DNA of 64,000 bases from the NCBI RefSeq assembly GCF_026262505.1, contig NW_026529273.1:62001-126000 (forward strand), written 5' to 3'. The stretch's first letter is position 1, and each line of letters starts with the position of its first letter. The position numbers were made by a program, and so were the translations under genes. This stretch comes from Trichomonas vaginalis G3 (lineage: Eukaryota > Parabasalia > Trichomonadida > Trichomonadidae). A model generated the notes under the pieces. That model was not told where the DNA came from and did no database searches. It saw only the letters and a list, made by a program, of their open reading frames with translations. This document shows, one piece after another, positions 48,290 through 57,217 of the stretch.

Positions 48290-49504
48290 AGTCAACATAC
48301 CTACAGCTAAAGGTTCTTCACATGACGACTATGTTGTTGACAAAGACTTACCATGGTTGAAGATTGTAATTGTCCACAACCACTTCATGTTGAACGAAAG
48401 TCTTACAAACCCATTCTTTGGTAAAAGTAAGTGCAACATTGTCAGAGCTGTAAACATTCTTTTCGAGAAAGGTTTGTTGGAACCAATTCCAGATGACAAG
48501 CTGACAGAAACTTTTGTACCAAAAGACGAAACAAACTTTTCATTGTTAGCAAGACCAAAAGTTGTTCCAGACAAAGTTCTAGTACAAAAGAAGTACACAG
48601 TTCCACAAGGGGTTGGTATGTTCGGATACCAACCTGAACCAGAAGAACTTCCAATGAGGTTGCAAGAACTTCAAGATGCTATAAACAAACTTCCATTGAG
48701 ACATCCAATTGACATCAAATTGTATTGGAGAGCATCTGAGTTAGGTCAGAAGGTTTTATATGAAACAGGTTGCTTCGACGATGTTTATGAGATAACAGGA
48801 GAAGTTTCTCAGAAGATAAGAGACTCACTTGAATTTCCACAAACTGGACCAATTGGTTGCGACAAGTTCGACTCAGATGAAAAGATATACTATGTCGACC
48901 TTAACGCTGCATACATGAGGTTTGTCCAATATATTCCGACTGGAATTCCAAACGAAGATGGTGAGTTCCCGGGAAGGAACTATACAGTTGGAAAAGTCAT
49001 ACAACAACTGTATGATATTAGGAAAGCTTCAAACCCAAACTTGCAATGACACTCAAATTGCTTATGAATTCGACATGGGGATATTCCATTAAGAAACCTC
49101 AAGAGATGAAGAGTAAACATTATGAGAAGGTCGACAACTTTGTTGAAAGGTTTTCTCCTTTTGTTTTGAAGTACGAATTCACTCAAGGTCAAAGTGGCTT
49201 AGTAACCACATTAAAACCTATTGTCGAACATTGGTCTTACCCTCAGTTCGCAAAAGCAGTCCTTGACAACTACAACAAATTCTTCTCCGAAGTCAAATCC
49301 AAAGTCAAGGTTTACTATGAGAACATTGACGCACTCATGACGAACGAAGAAGGATACAACAAACTCATTGAACTGGGAATGGTCGGTGAAAAGATGGGTC
49401 AATTCAAATTGGACAAAATTTTCACCGAAGTTCATGTCCTCTCCAAGCGTAAGTACTGGGGTGTTAAAGAAGATGGTGAAATAGTTAAACATTGCATGAA
49501 ATAA
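48290..49504 (+). pseudogene. Fragment of a protein-primed-type DNA polymerase B, fossil
   Basis: Pieces carry an OTU-like histidine segment (VIVHNHFMLNESL, compare VEDHYMLNERL of the first polymerase), motif A (YYVDLNAAYMRF), motif B (KLLMNSTWGYSIKKP) and a motif C-like VYYENIDALM. The 5' part is absent because the first Polinton ends here. Broken, with about two breaks. GC is higher than in the first polymerase, and the two are clearly different lineages. Confidence 0.65.
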
Positions 49505-49538
49505 AAAATTTATTTTTAAAAAAGTGATATTTTTTTTA

Positions 49539-49796
49539 ATGGCGTACATCCCTGAGCGCTTCGTCCAGTTCAACCAAATGTTGGTCTCGGACCCAGGCAA
49601 GAGATATTCCAAGCCCGAACTCGACCGTCTCTTCAAAGAATGGATTGAAGACTACAGAGGAGACGAGTGGTTGACAATTGAATTTGCTCGGGCTTGGAAT
49701 TGCTACAGAAGGGTCTTAGACGTGGACCCAAGACTCACGTACAGAGGTTGGGATGTGGTCTTCACATTCCAAGATTGGTACGAATACCAAAAATAA
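49539..49796 (+). CDS. Small unknown protein
   Basis: 85 residues from the ATG at 49539 (the frame opens earlier with GTG). Trp-, Tyr- and Arg-rich (LFKEWIEDYRGDEWLTIEF; GWDVVFTFQDWYEYQK). No domain recognised. Higher GC than the first Polinton. Confidence 0.5.
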   Translation: MAYIPERFVQFNQMLVSDPGKRYSKPELDRLFKEWIEDYRGDEWLTIEFARAWNCYRRVLDVDPRLTYRGWDVVFTFQDWYEYQK

Positions 49797-49842
49797 AAAC
49801 TTAAATTTACTTGGGGTTTCCCCCTAAAATAATTTTTTACTC

Positions 49843-50517
49843 TTAGAACCACTCGAGGTTCTCCTTACGGTTGTTGAGCTTGTCACCGTCAATGTGTCTG
49901 ACCTTCGTCTTCTTGTCTGGATTTGGAACCCATTGAATTGCGACAAGATTGCCCATGGAGATTGAACCGCGATTCCGAAGGTTAAGGTTCAAGTGTCCCA
50001 AGTTGTTGAGGACTGGGGTAAGAACCTTGCCTGTCTCCTTGTTGCGGATTTGGTATGGGTAGGGTTGGGAAATTTCGTAACCGTCATCGGCAACAAGGGT
50101 TGCCCATGTAGCGGCTTCAGGAACTTCTTCGTGTTTCTCTTCTTCCTCGACAATTCCTTCTTCAATTTGGTACTCACGAAGTACGGTGTTGCATGTTCTG
50201 TCCTTTCCGAGTACCTTCCAGATGGCGTCTATCTGTTCGAAGAAACGGTAGATGAGTCTGGCAAGGTCTCGGTTCTCTCTCTCGTAATTGCGCAAGGTTT
50301 CCGCGAAATCGTTCAGGCATTTCTCATTGGAAGCTTGGTTCATGAGGACATCGGCTTTAAGTTCCTTCATCTCTGTCATAAGACTACTTTGGAGAGTCTT
50401 AATGGTGTTTGTCAGATGAGCTTTCAATTGGGCAATTTGAATTTGAACTGGGCGCTTGTCTGGCAACCTTGAAAGGACATCTGCCATTGTGTTCGGCTTC
50501 GGTGCTTGTTCGGACAT
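49843..50517 (-). CDS. HNH (NUMOD4-type) endonuclease-like protein with coiled coil
   Basis: 224 residues. A helical N-terminal 120 residues precede a C-terminal NUMOD4/HNH-like region: PYQIRNKETGKVLTPVLNNL, then GHLNLNLRN, VAIQWVPNP and VRHIDGDKLNNRKENLEW. HIDGDKLNNRKENLEW is the HNH signature of phage homing endonucleases. The usual first His-rich segment is replaced by VAIQWVPNP, so activity is doubtful. Start motif TTCATTTTTTCG before ATG. It may be a virion or replication protein that captured the domain. Confidence 0.7.
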   Translation of the reverse strand: MSEQAPKPNTMADVLSRLPDKRPVQIQIAQLKAHLTNTIKTLQSSLMTEMKELKADVLMNQASNEKCLNDFAETLRNYERENRDLARLIYRFFEQIDAIWKVLGKDRTCNTVLREYQIEEGIVEEEEKHEEVPEAATWATLVADDGYEISQPYPYQIRNKETGKVLTPVLNNLGHLNLNLRNRGSISMGNLVAIQWVPNPDKKTKVRHIDGDKLNNRKENLEWF

Positions 50518-50549
50518 CGAAAAAATGAAGTGGTTTGAGAATGACGGTT

Positions 50550-51134
50550 TTACTTCAAAACGCTTGTTATGACAGTTATGTCATACAACAAGTTTAAAAT
50601 AATATCTTGTTCTTCTTCTGAACGTTTGTTGTCTCTTCCGATAAAAGTTTCGAACATGAGAACCAAAAAACGTTTTTTGAGATTGCGGAAGAGTTCAGGC
50701 AAACGTTCATATTCTGGATATGTTGGGAGCAGTTCAAAACATCTGAGCTGACTTTCGGACAAAATTGGGACAAGGTCAGAAAATTCATCTTTGGTCGGAC
50801 TGCTTGAAGGTAAGTCCCTTACATGTAAGTAGCTCTGGTAAAGTCTTCTCATTTCTGCTAACTTCTGGAGTATAGCTTCGTAATTTAAGAGTTTTAATTT
50901 TAATTGTCTTATTCCTCTCTTGACATCTAAACGGTAAGTATCCATGAGGTCAAGAGTAGCTTTGGTAGCTTTAAGTGGAGCTATCTCTTCTTTGACTTGT
51001 GCAATTTTGGTTGCAATTGTGGTTTGAGCTCCTTCAAGTTCGCCGTCTATGTCGTTCTCAACGCCTTCAACCATGGCTTGAAACTCTTCATCGGTCCATT
51101 GAGATTGGTGTGGGACGAATTTAACTTGCTTCAT
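50550..51134 (-). CDS. Coiled-coil protein of unknown function
   Basis: 194 residues. Residues about 40-100 are amphipathic helix (TIATKIAQVKEEIAPLKATK; LKLKLLNYEAILQKLAEMRR). No named domain. Start motif TTTTTTTTCATTTTTTGA before ATG, like its neighbours. Confidence 0.5.
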   Translation of the reverse strand: MKQVKFVPHQSQWTDEEFQAMVEGVENDIDGELEGAQTTIATKIAQVKEEIAPLKATKATLDLMDTYRLDVKRGIRQLKLKLLNYEAILQKLAEMRRLYQSYLHVRDLPSSSPTKDEFSDLVPILSESQLRCFELLPTYPEYERLPELFRNLKKRFLVLMFETFIGRDNKRSEEEQDIILNLLYDITVITSVLK

Positions 51135-51213
51135 TCAAAAAATGAAAAAAAATGTTTTTACTCTAAACGTGCCATGTATATGGCTATAAGAAACTTACCA
51201 GAAGGCTTCTTCT

Positions 51214-51423
51214 TCACATGAGTCTTTGGCAACTTGAGAGTTCTTGTTGGAGTTGGGTCTGGAATTTCAATTCTCTCTCGAGCGCGCATTCCCCACTGTC
51301 TTTCTTGCCACCATAAACTGTGTATTGACCAAACTTGCATTTACAGGAAGACCGGTCAATACAAGGTTCACAGTTGAAATAGTTGTACTCATACCTGGTG
51401 AGTACGAGTGTGAGTAAAAACAT
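51214..51423 (-). CDS. Small Cys-rich protein with hydrophobic N-terminus
   Basis: 69 residues from the ATG at 51423. Hydrophobic start (MFLLTLVLTRY) then CEPCIDRSSCKCKFG and a further Cys (DSGEC). Could be a secreted or membrane disulfide protein. A basic coding-like stretch overlaps its 3' half in another frame. Weak evidence of expression apart from context. Confidence 0.4.
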   Translation of the reverse strand: MFLLTLVLTRYEYNYFNCEPCIDRSSCKCKFGQYTVYGGKKDSGECALERELKFQTQLQQELSSCQRLM

Positions 51424-51448
51424 AAAAAAGTGAGTTAAAATGAGATGT

Positions 51449-51814
51449 TTACTGAATTGGTTGGATGTCGCCTTCACAGGTTATGTAGAACGGCTGACCA
51501 GAGAAGTGAAGGAGACCCTTGAGAATTTGGTTCATTCTTGGGAAAGGGTTCTCTCTGTTTGGAAGTAGTATCCAAGGACGCTTGGCAAAGAACTTTATAA
51601 TGGCTTCCTTCTTTGCTTGCTTTATGTCGTCGAAGGCTGTCCCGTCTGGTATTTGAATTGGAATTCCAGTCGAAGTCTCGAGATTCAAGGCAGCCCTTCC
51701 CGTTATCCAACCGTTAACAAGCTTGCCTTTTACATTCTGCCTGAGGAAGTCTTTAACAAGCTCGTTAATTTCAATTAGGTAAATTGCCTCGTCGGTAGGT
51801 TCGACCTCGACCAT
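51449..51814 (-). CDS. Unknown 121-residue protein
   Basis: Starts MVEVEPTDEAIYLIEINELV; contains VKGKLVNGWITGRAALNLET and AKRPWILLPNRENPFPRMN. No domain recognised. Its ATG is fused to the 21-bp minisatellite, so the repeat forms the whole upstream region of the gene. Confidence 0.5.
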   Translation of the reverse strand: MVEVEPTDEAIYLIEINELVKDFLRQNVKGKLVNGWITGRAALNLETSTGIPIQIPDGTAFDDIKQAKKEAIIKFFAKRPWILLPNRENPFPRMNQILKGLLHFSGQPFYITCEGDIQPIQ

Positions 51815-52130
51815 TGCTACTGTCAGTAAAAGTACTGCTACTGTCAGAAAAAGTACTGCTACTGTCAGAAAAAGTACTGCTACTGTCAGAAAAAGTACTG
51901 CTACTGTCAGAAAAAGTACTGCTACTGTCAGAAAAAGTACTGCTACTGTCAGAAAAAGTACTGCTACTGTCAGAAAAAGTACTGCTACTGTCAGTAAAAG
52001 TACTGCTAGTAGCAGTAAAACAACTGCTAGTAGCAGAAAAAAGGAAAATTTGAGAGGGTTTTCGACGATAAAGTACTGCTACTGTCAGTAAAAGTACTGC
52101 TACTGTCAGTAAAAGTACTGCTAGTAGCAG
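51815..52130. repeat. 21-bp minisatellite with palindromic core
   Basis: Unit TACTGCTACTGTCAGAAAAA(G), about ten tandem copies at 51815-52030, then an interruption and three more at about 52070-52130. The ends of the arrays contain CTGCTAGTAGCAG, a perfect palindrome. A frame through the array opens with TTG and is spurious. Confidence 0.85.
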
Positions 52131-52746
52131 AGATTTTTATCGTTGTGGTCCGACAGGACACAAACGGATGACTGACGTCCCACCAACCGAGTCCATTCCC
52201 AAACCAGAGGAACCTAAAGAACCACAACAGTCTCCTCAGCAACCTCAGTTCCAGCAAGTACCTCCGAATTACTACCAATTTCCACCTCAAGGTTACTACC
52301 CACCATAAGGCTTACCGAACTACCCTCCTCAGCCTATGCCTTACTTCCCCAACCCTTGGTTGTTCCAGCAAGCTCCACCCCAGCAATTCCAATTCCAATC
52401 TCAATCGAAGAGAGACCAAGACTTCGAAGAAGGTCTGAACCGCTTACGCAAAGAGTATGCTACAGCTCCAATGGAAGACGACAGGCTTTCAGTCTCTTCC
52501 CTCAAATCGACCGATTCGACTCGTACCACAGATTCGGTTCGTGACCGTGAAGACTACCTCAAGCAGTCTGAGAGACTCTTCATCCTACAACCATTTACAG
52601 TTGGAGCTCTCAAGAACATGCGCAATTACGAAGGTCAGACACCAGCTGGAGACCGCAAAACAGACGTGCTTACAAGAGCAGTCCAACTGGTCAAGACAAA
52701 GACTGAGATAGTCGACTTCATTCTTGCAGCTTGCCCATACAAGTAA
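52131..52746 (+). pseudogene. Pro/Gln-rich protein region with zinc-knuckle-like start, fossil
   Basis: The text just after the minisatellite reads FYRCGPTGHKRM, a partial CCHC-knuckle-like string, followed by Pro/Gln-rich sequence (PQQPQFQQVPPNYYQF). The open frame 52336-52746 (136 residues) ends in a helical domain (PFTVGALKNMRNYEGQTPAG, then DVLTRAVQLVKTKTEIVDFI). Broken about once. The knuckle may be chance. Confidence 0.45.
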
Positions 52747-52774
52747 AAAAATAAACAATTACGAATTAAACTTT

Positions 52775-52975
52775 TTACTCTTTCTTTTCTGAGTTGTTTA
52801 GAGCTGGTTTCTCTTGTAGAAACCTTTCGTACTCTTCCATGGTCATGTAATTGCGAATTTGGTACGCAATTCCAGGTTCGTTGTTTTTGAACCTGATGTA
52901 TGTAACGCTTCCATCCTCCTCAGGGAAGTAAGCTGCTAACATCTGACCAAGTTTTCTCGGTGACTCGGAGCTCAT
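52775..52975 (-). CDS. Small unknown protein
   Basis: 66 residues from the ATG at 52975 (MSSESPRKLGQMLAAYFPEE). Acidic and aromatic. On its coding strand GTGACATTTTTT precedes the ATG. Confidence 0.45.
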   Translation of the reverse strand: MSSESPRKLGQMLAAYFPEEDGSVTYIRFKNNEPGIAYQIRNYMTMEEYERFLQEKPALNNSEKKE

Positions 52976-53011
52976 AAAAAATGTCACTTTTTAAACGTTA
53001 AGTGTTTAGTC

Positions 53012-53200
53012 TTAATTTACCCTTTGTTTGTCAAGGTAGTATTGGAGTGCAATTTCTCCAAATTCTCTGTGTCGGAGTTCTTCAGCATTTTCCAAGGTGT
53101 ACCTGGAGAACTCAAAGAAGTTGTCAAGAACATACTGCCATGCTGCTCTTCTGAGTTCGTCGGTATTTTGGAAGTGTTGCACCTTCGAGTCTTCGGACAT
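53012..53200 (-). CDS. Small unknown helical protein
   Basis: 62 residues (LRRAAWQYVLDNFFEFSRYT; EFGEIALQYYLDKQRVN). Start motif GTGTCATTTTTTC before ATG. Confidence 0.45.
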   Translation of the reverse strand: MSEDSKVQHFQNTDELRRAAWQYVLDNFFEFSRYTLENAEELRHREFGEIALQYYLDKQRVN

Positions 53201-53243
53201 GAAAAAATGACACTTTTTCTATTAAACCGTTTTGGCATTTCTC

Positions 53244-53423
53244 ATGAGTGAGTATAGTTCTGCCGAACCATTGGAAGAGAAGAAGTACCCTTGCTGGCAA
53301 AAGACAAAAATAGTTGCCTTAGTTGTCATTGCAATTGTACTCGTAATTGAATTCATTGTACTTCTCTTCACGTACATAAAACTCAGCAATGGTATTTGCT
53401 TTAAGAAGCTACCATCTTACTAA
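53244..53423 (+). CDS. Small single-pass membrane protein
   Basis: 59 residues from MSEYSSAEPLEEKKYP. A clear transmembrane helix (IVALVVIAIVLVIEFIVLLF) is flanked by basic residues; short Cys-containing tail. Could be a virion or host-membrane protein. Confidence 0.5.
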   Translation: MSEYSSAEPLEEKKYPCWQKTKIVALVVIAIVLVIEFIVLLFTYIKLSNGICFKKLPSY

Positions 53424-53442
53424 GACTAAACACTTACATTTT

Positions 53443-54260
53443 TCAAGCTTGACTTTTTACAATTTGAACTTTGTTTGCGTAGATATGAATTCTGAAAGAA
53501 GTATGAGGGTCTTGTATGACTTTGTACTTCTCCCATAGTTCATGTCTGTCAAAATTACCTGCCATGGACTCTTTCATAAGTTCCATGAAATCGTCTTCGG
53601 ACAATCCGGGGAAAAGTATTATGTCAGTAAGTATTCTTTTAACATCCTTACTTAAACTCTTGGCTGTCTGTACACATATTACGACTGAGATGTTAAAGTG
53701 TCTGAGCTTCTTAAGAATTCGACACATATCTTGTTCTCTGTTCTTTAACAAAGGATGAGAGGCGAAATCATCTAAGATAAGAAGACATCTATGAGGGTAA
53801 GTCTTCCAATCGTAAGATTGCAATTTCTTCGAAATGTATTCTATCTCTTTCTGTTTGTTTCTGAAGTGTTTCTTCTCTAATATTCTCTGCATTTCCTCAT
53901 TTGGGTCTTTAAACTTAGTTTTTTATATACTCATTTATAGCATTATACTTCAAAACTCTTCTTTGGTACTTCTTTATCCAATCTAACAACTCAGTATCCT
54001 TTATACATACTAACTTAGACTTCTTTATAATATCTTTGAACGAATTGACGGTTTGGTCAAATTGACCAGAAGTACTACAAATGACTACTAACTCATAGAA
54101 TGGGTTCTTCTCATCTAGTTCTTGTTGTTGTGCAGCCATTTTAAGATAAGTGAAAGTCTTACCAGACCCGGGTGGTGCAATTAGACCTGTTATACCATTC
54201 TGAGCAAATAGGAACTTGTCATGTATAGGCTTTATCTGAGCATTTTCTAACTTCCTCTTG
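53443..54260 (-). pseudogene. Packaging ATPase relic, second element
   Basis: Contains Walker A (LIAPPGSGKTFTYLKM) and Walker B (RCLLILDDFASHP) segments and a C-terminal part (LRHFNISVVICVQTAKSLSK) that parallels LTVAILMQTWR of the intact ATPase at 44945. Broken, about two breaks. It lies where the packaging ATPase is expected in a Polinton-like gene block. Confidence 0.75.
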
Positions 54261-54352
54261 TTCTTTTAAAACATTCTCAAATTTTTGTCAATGTCAGCAA
54301 ACTTTTTTTCTAACATATTTTTAGAAAAATTAAAATTTTTATCTTTTAGAAA

Positions 54353-54631
54353 ATGTCTAGCGATTTCGCTATCTATATTCGAGACAAACTTTTTGACAGC
54401 AAAACATCTGTCGACCATAAAATCTTACATAGTGTAAACAAGAAAGGTGAATTTGTTCTAAAGTTCTGTTTCTGGGAATATGACAAGAACCATAAAACAT
54501 TACAAAGAGCAGTCTTAAAATTTGTCAATGACAGACTTGTTGACAGAGATGACGCCGATTGGAAAGATGAAGTCCAACAAAAGTTCTTAGAATGCAAGAA
54601 GACACATGCGCTGTTCTTGAAGATGAAATAG
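54353..54631 (+). CDS. Small protein shared by both virus-like elements
   Basis: 92 residues, counterpart of the 36089 product (FWEYDKNHKTLQRAVLKFVN). A highly charged Lys/Arg/Glu coding-like stretch follows it (to about 54798). Upstream TTTTTATCTTTTAGAAA. Function unknown. Confidence 0.5.
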   Translation: MSSDFAIYIRDKLFDSKTSVDHKILHSVNKKGEFVLKFCFWEYDKNHKTLQRAVLKFVNDRLVDRDDADWKDEVQQKFLECKKTHALFLKMK

Positions 54632-54815
54632 AAAAAAGAATAGATGAGCTATTAAAGGACAAAGAACTTTTACATAAATATGGTTCTGAGAAATTTGACG
54701 TCTCACCACCAGAAAGAAGAAGAAAGAAAAGAAAGAGTAAAAGAAGAAGAGAAGAAAGAACCTGAACCAGTTCCAGAGAAAAAGAAATTTGACATGTAAA
54801 AATAAAATTTTATTT

Positions 54816-55235
54816 TTAGAACATTTCTGGGTCAATGTCAATGTTCTCTTCCTCTTTAGGAGTAAACACTGGCTTAGACTCTAAAATCTTTTTACCCAAT
54901 TTACCTTGAACTTCTACAACTTTAGACTCATAATATTCATAGTCGTCTGTCTTCTTTGGTTCATAAGGTATAACAAGTTTGTATGCTTTGCCTTCTTTAA
55001 GGTTTGAGAACCTTCTGTCAAAACTTTCTTTGACTGTTAACAAACCTTCTATGTCTAAGTCTTCAAATTTCGCACCATTTTTAGTCACAATAGCAAACTT
55101 AACTGGTTCGATGTTCCAAACTTTGCTGAATGAAGACTTTTCAAAATGGTAGAAGTAAACATTCAAATATGTGAATGGGTCTAGTTCTTCTTTAAGTCCT
55201 GACATGTACTTGTTTACTGAGATGAATTTTGCCAT
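54816..55235 (-). CDS. Small replication-associated protein candidate with acidic tail
   Basis: 139 residues. Mixed beta pattern (FTYLNVYFYHFEKSSFSKVW; KAYKLVIPYEPKKTDDYEYY) and an acidic end EENIDIDPEMF. Placed directly after the SF3 helicase, 36 bp from its stop. Possible single-strand DNA-binding protein by tail and position; not shown by motif. Shares its upstream block with the 34455 gene. Confidence 0.45.
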   Translation of the reverse strand: MAKFISVNKYMSGLKEELDPFTYLNVYFYHFEKSSFSKVWNIEPVKFAIVTKNGAKFEDLDIEGLLTVKESFDRRFSNLKEGKAYKLVIPYEPKKTDDYEYYESKVVEVQGKLGKKILESKPVFTPKEEENIDIDPEMF

Positions 55236-55262
55236 CTTTTTCTATCGGATAAAAAATATTTT
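55236..55262 (-). promoter_or_regulatory. Conserved element promoter-like block TTTTTTATCCGATAG
   Basis: Same block as at 34456-34482, adjacent to the ATG at 55235. Conservation between two elements and two unrelated genes points to a transcription signal. Confidence 0.6.
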
Positions 55263-55271
55263 TTTAAAAAT

Positions 55272-56507
55272 TTACTCAGAAAAAATTTTCTTTGTATATA
55301 CACCATTCTGAACATCTAAAAGACTTTTGACATTTGCCAAGAATGTACGTTTAGAAGCTGCCATATAACCATATTCTTGACAATATTGTTTATATTCATC
55401 ATATAAAGACTTTTCATCTAAACACTCAAAGTCGCTTTCTTCTATGAACAGTTCATATACACTCTTGTTTGCTTCTAACAATGTTTGTCTCTCTTCGGTA
55501 TGTGGAATTTGTCTTGGATTGAATTTAGAAATATCTAATGTCATGAAATATGAGAACAAGTGGTTGTAAAAGTCAGATGTCAAAGTTTCTGCTAAGTCGT
55601 CAAAATATTCTGTATCTTGCATATGAGAATCTGACGTTCTGACAACTACATATCTTCTGTCAGAACTTTCTAACTTCATCGGAACAGCATTGTTTGAAAC
55701 CATAATGAAGTTTGCAACATTTTCACAAACTCTTTGGTCTTTATACTTTCTTTCAACAACTCCAACTTTGTCTGTTATAAGACTCTTCAAAGCATCTGAG
55801 TTCAAAACTTTTGTTGTATCTATACTTTGAAGTTCATTGCAAACTATAAGTTTCATATTCTCTATTGAGGAGTTAAACTTGCCACAGATGTTTTCTAAGT
55901 TTGTCATATTAGGGTTCGAATAACCTTCTAACAGTTTGCATAAGATATCTGTAAAGAATGTGTTCTTACCTGTTCCTTGTTTTCCAATTATAATGAGAGC
56001 AGTTTCATTTTTAGCACTTGGATGTTGTAAGATGTTTGCAAACCAACATAAGATATACTCATAAACCTTTTCGTTTACATTGCATATAATTTCTTTGACA
56101 TGGTCTAACCAAGCTTCTATAATATTTTCTTTCCATTCTACTTGTTCATATTTATATCCAGTGAAGATAGAATAGAAGTTTGGAGAAGGTGTATAAAACT
56201 TTATACCTCGAACTGAAAAATCTTCTAACTTTGACAATAAGATATCCCAAGCATCTAACATCTTCATTCCAACTTGTACAACTTTTATTTTCTTAAGTTT
56301 CTGTCTACATTCTTGTTCAGACACTATTGTTGCTCTTGGTTTGTTAAAGACTACATCCCATTCTTTCATAACATAACATTCTGGGGCAGAGTCGACATAA
56401 ATGACTAAACGTTTCAAATTTTCGACTGCTTTGTTATAGTCTCTAAATGGACACATATTTCTGAATGCTTGGAAGTCATAAAAATCTGAAACATCTATTC
56501 TGTACAT
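55272..56507 (-). CDS. SF3 (D5-like) helicase
   Basis: 411 residues. Walker A LIIIGKQGTGKNTFFTDIL at about residue 173, Walker B-like KLIVCNELQSID at about 213, motif C NVANFIMVSNNAVPMKLES, then SDRRYVVVRTSD (arginine finger region). This is a superfamily 3 helicase of the D5/poxvirus-parvovirus type used to unwind viral replication origins. The C-terminal 45 residues form the winged-helix-like tail shared with the 34078 product. No primase domain is seen in the N-terminal 150 residues. The gene looks whole. Confidence 0.88.
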   Translation of the reverse strand: MYRIDVSDFYDFQAFRNMCPFRDYNKAVENLKRLVIYVDSAPECYVMKEWDVVFNKPRATIVSEQECRQKLKKIKVVQVGMKMLDAWDILLSKLEDFSVRGIKFYTPSPNFYSIFTGYKYEQVEWKENIIEAWLDHVKEIICNVNEKVYEYILCWFANILQHPSAKNETALIIIGKQGTGKNTFFTDILCKLLEGYSNPNMTNLENICGKFNSSIENMKLIVCNELQSIDTTKVLNSDALKSLITDKVGVVERKYKDQRVCENVANFIMVSNNAVPMKLESSDRRYVVVRTSDSHMQDTEYFDDLAETLTSDFYNHLFSYFMTLDISKFNPRQIPHTEERQTLLEANKSVYELFIEESDFECLDEKSLYDEYKQYCQEYGYMAASKRTFLANVKSLLDVQNGVYTKKIFSE

Positions 56508-56536
56508 TTTTATAAAAATAAAAAAATAATATTTTT

Positions 56537-57217
56537 TTATTCTTGACTTTGTTGTTCCATTTGTTGCATTTGTTGTTCTTGAGCTATTTGTTGTTGAAGT
56601 TGTTCTTGTAATACAATACTTTCACCAGTTGCATCTTCTAATTCGAAACTTTCTGCCGTCATTGACAAATACATAGGACATAAAAGTTTTACAGGAACAA
56701 AGTTTGCGTCAACTAATGTCAACGTTATACTTGCCAAAGTGTTTGAGTTCACTAAGGTTGAAAATTCTGCATTCGAATGAACAATAGGCAAACCAGCAGA
56801 GAAAGTATTGTTTATACGCATAAGTATCTTTTGGTCATAATAGTTTCTGTCGACATTCGAATAACACTTTGAACCTAAGTTTGAAACAATATATAAGATT
56901 GGTGTGCTTAATGTCAATGGAATAGACATTCCTTGTATGACACCTTTTCCTGTTATAGGAAACTGTTGGTAGTAAAAACCAGATATAAGTTTTGTATTAT
57001 AGCTCATATCGTTTATAGTAAACTCAGTCGGACATCCAAACATAATGAAACCTGCTCTAGTTGCAGCACATGTTACACCCGTACTTAAAGTATTAAATAA
57101 GTCAACAAAACCTGTTGGTGGTATATCTGAGTAAGTATCTTCAAAGGAGTATTTTTTACCATTCACAACAATAAAGTCTTCTGGTGTCAAAAGAGCAAAA
57201 CAGGCTTTAGTCGTCAT
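56537..57217 (-). CDS. Minor capsid (penton-like) protein candidate
   Basis: 226 residues. Beta-rich jelly-roll-like body; the segment LASITLTLVDANFVPVKLLC corresponds to the end of the 42801 product. The C-terminus is Gln/Glu-rich (QLQQQIAQEQQMQQMEQQSQ), probably disordered. Assigned by this paralogy and position near the capsid gene. Confidence 0.5.
   Translation of the reverse strand: MTTKACFALLTPEDFIVVNGKKYSFEDTYSDIPPTGFVDLFNTLSTGVTCAATRAGFIMFGCPTEFTINDMSYNTKLISGFYYQQFPITGKGVIQGMSIPLTLSTPILYIVSNLGSKCYSNVDRNYYDQKILMRINNTFSAGLPIVHSNAEFSTLVNSNTLASITLTLVDANFVPVKLLCPMYLSMTAESFELEDATGESIVLQEQLQQQIAQEQQMQQMEQQSQE

Noticed and set aside
51814-52053. LLLSEKV repeat protein
   Set aside because: TTG start, pure 21-bp minisatellite, no non-repeat part.
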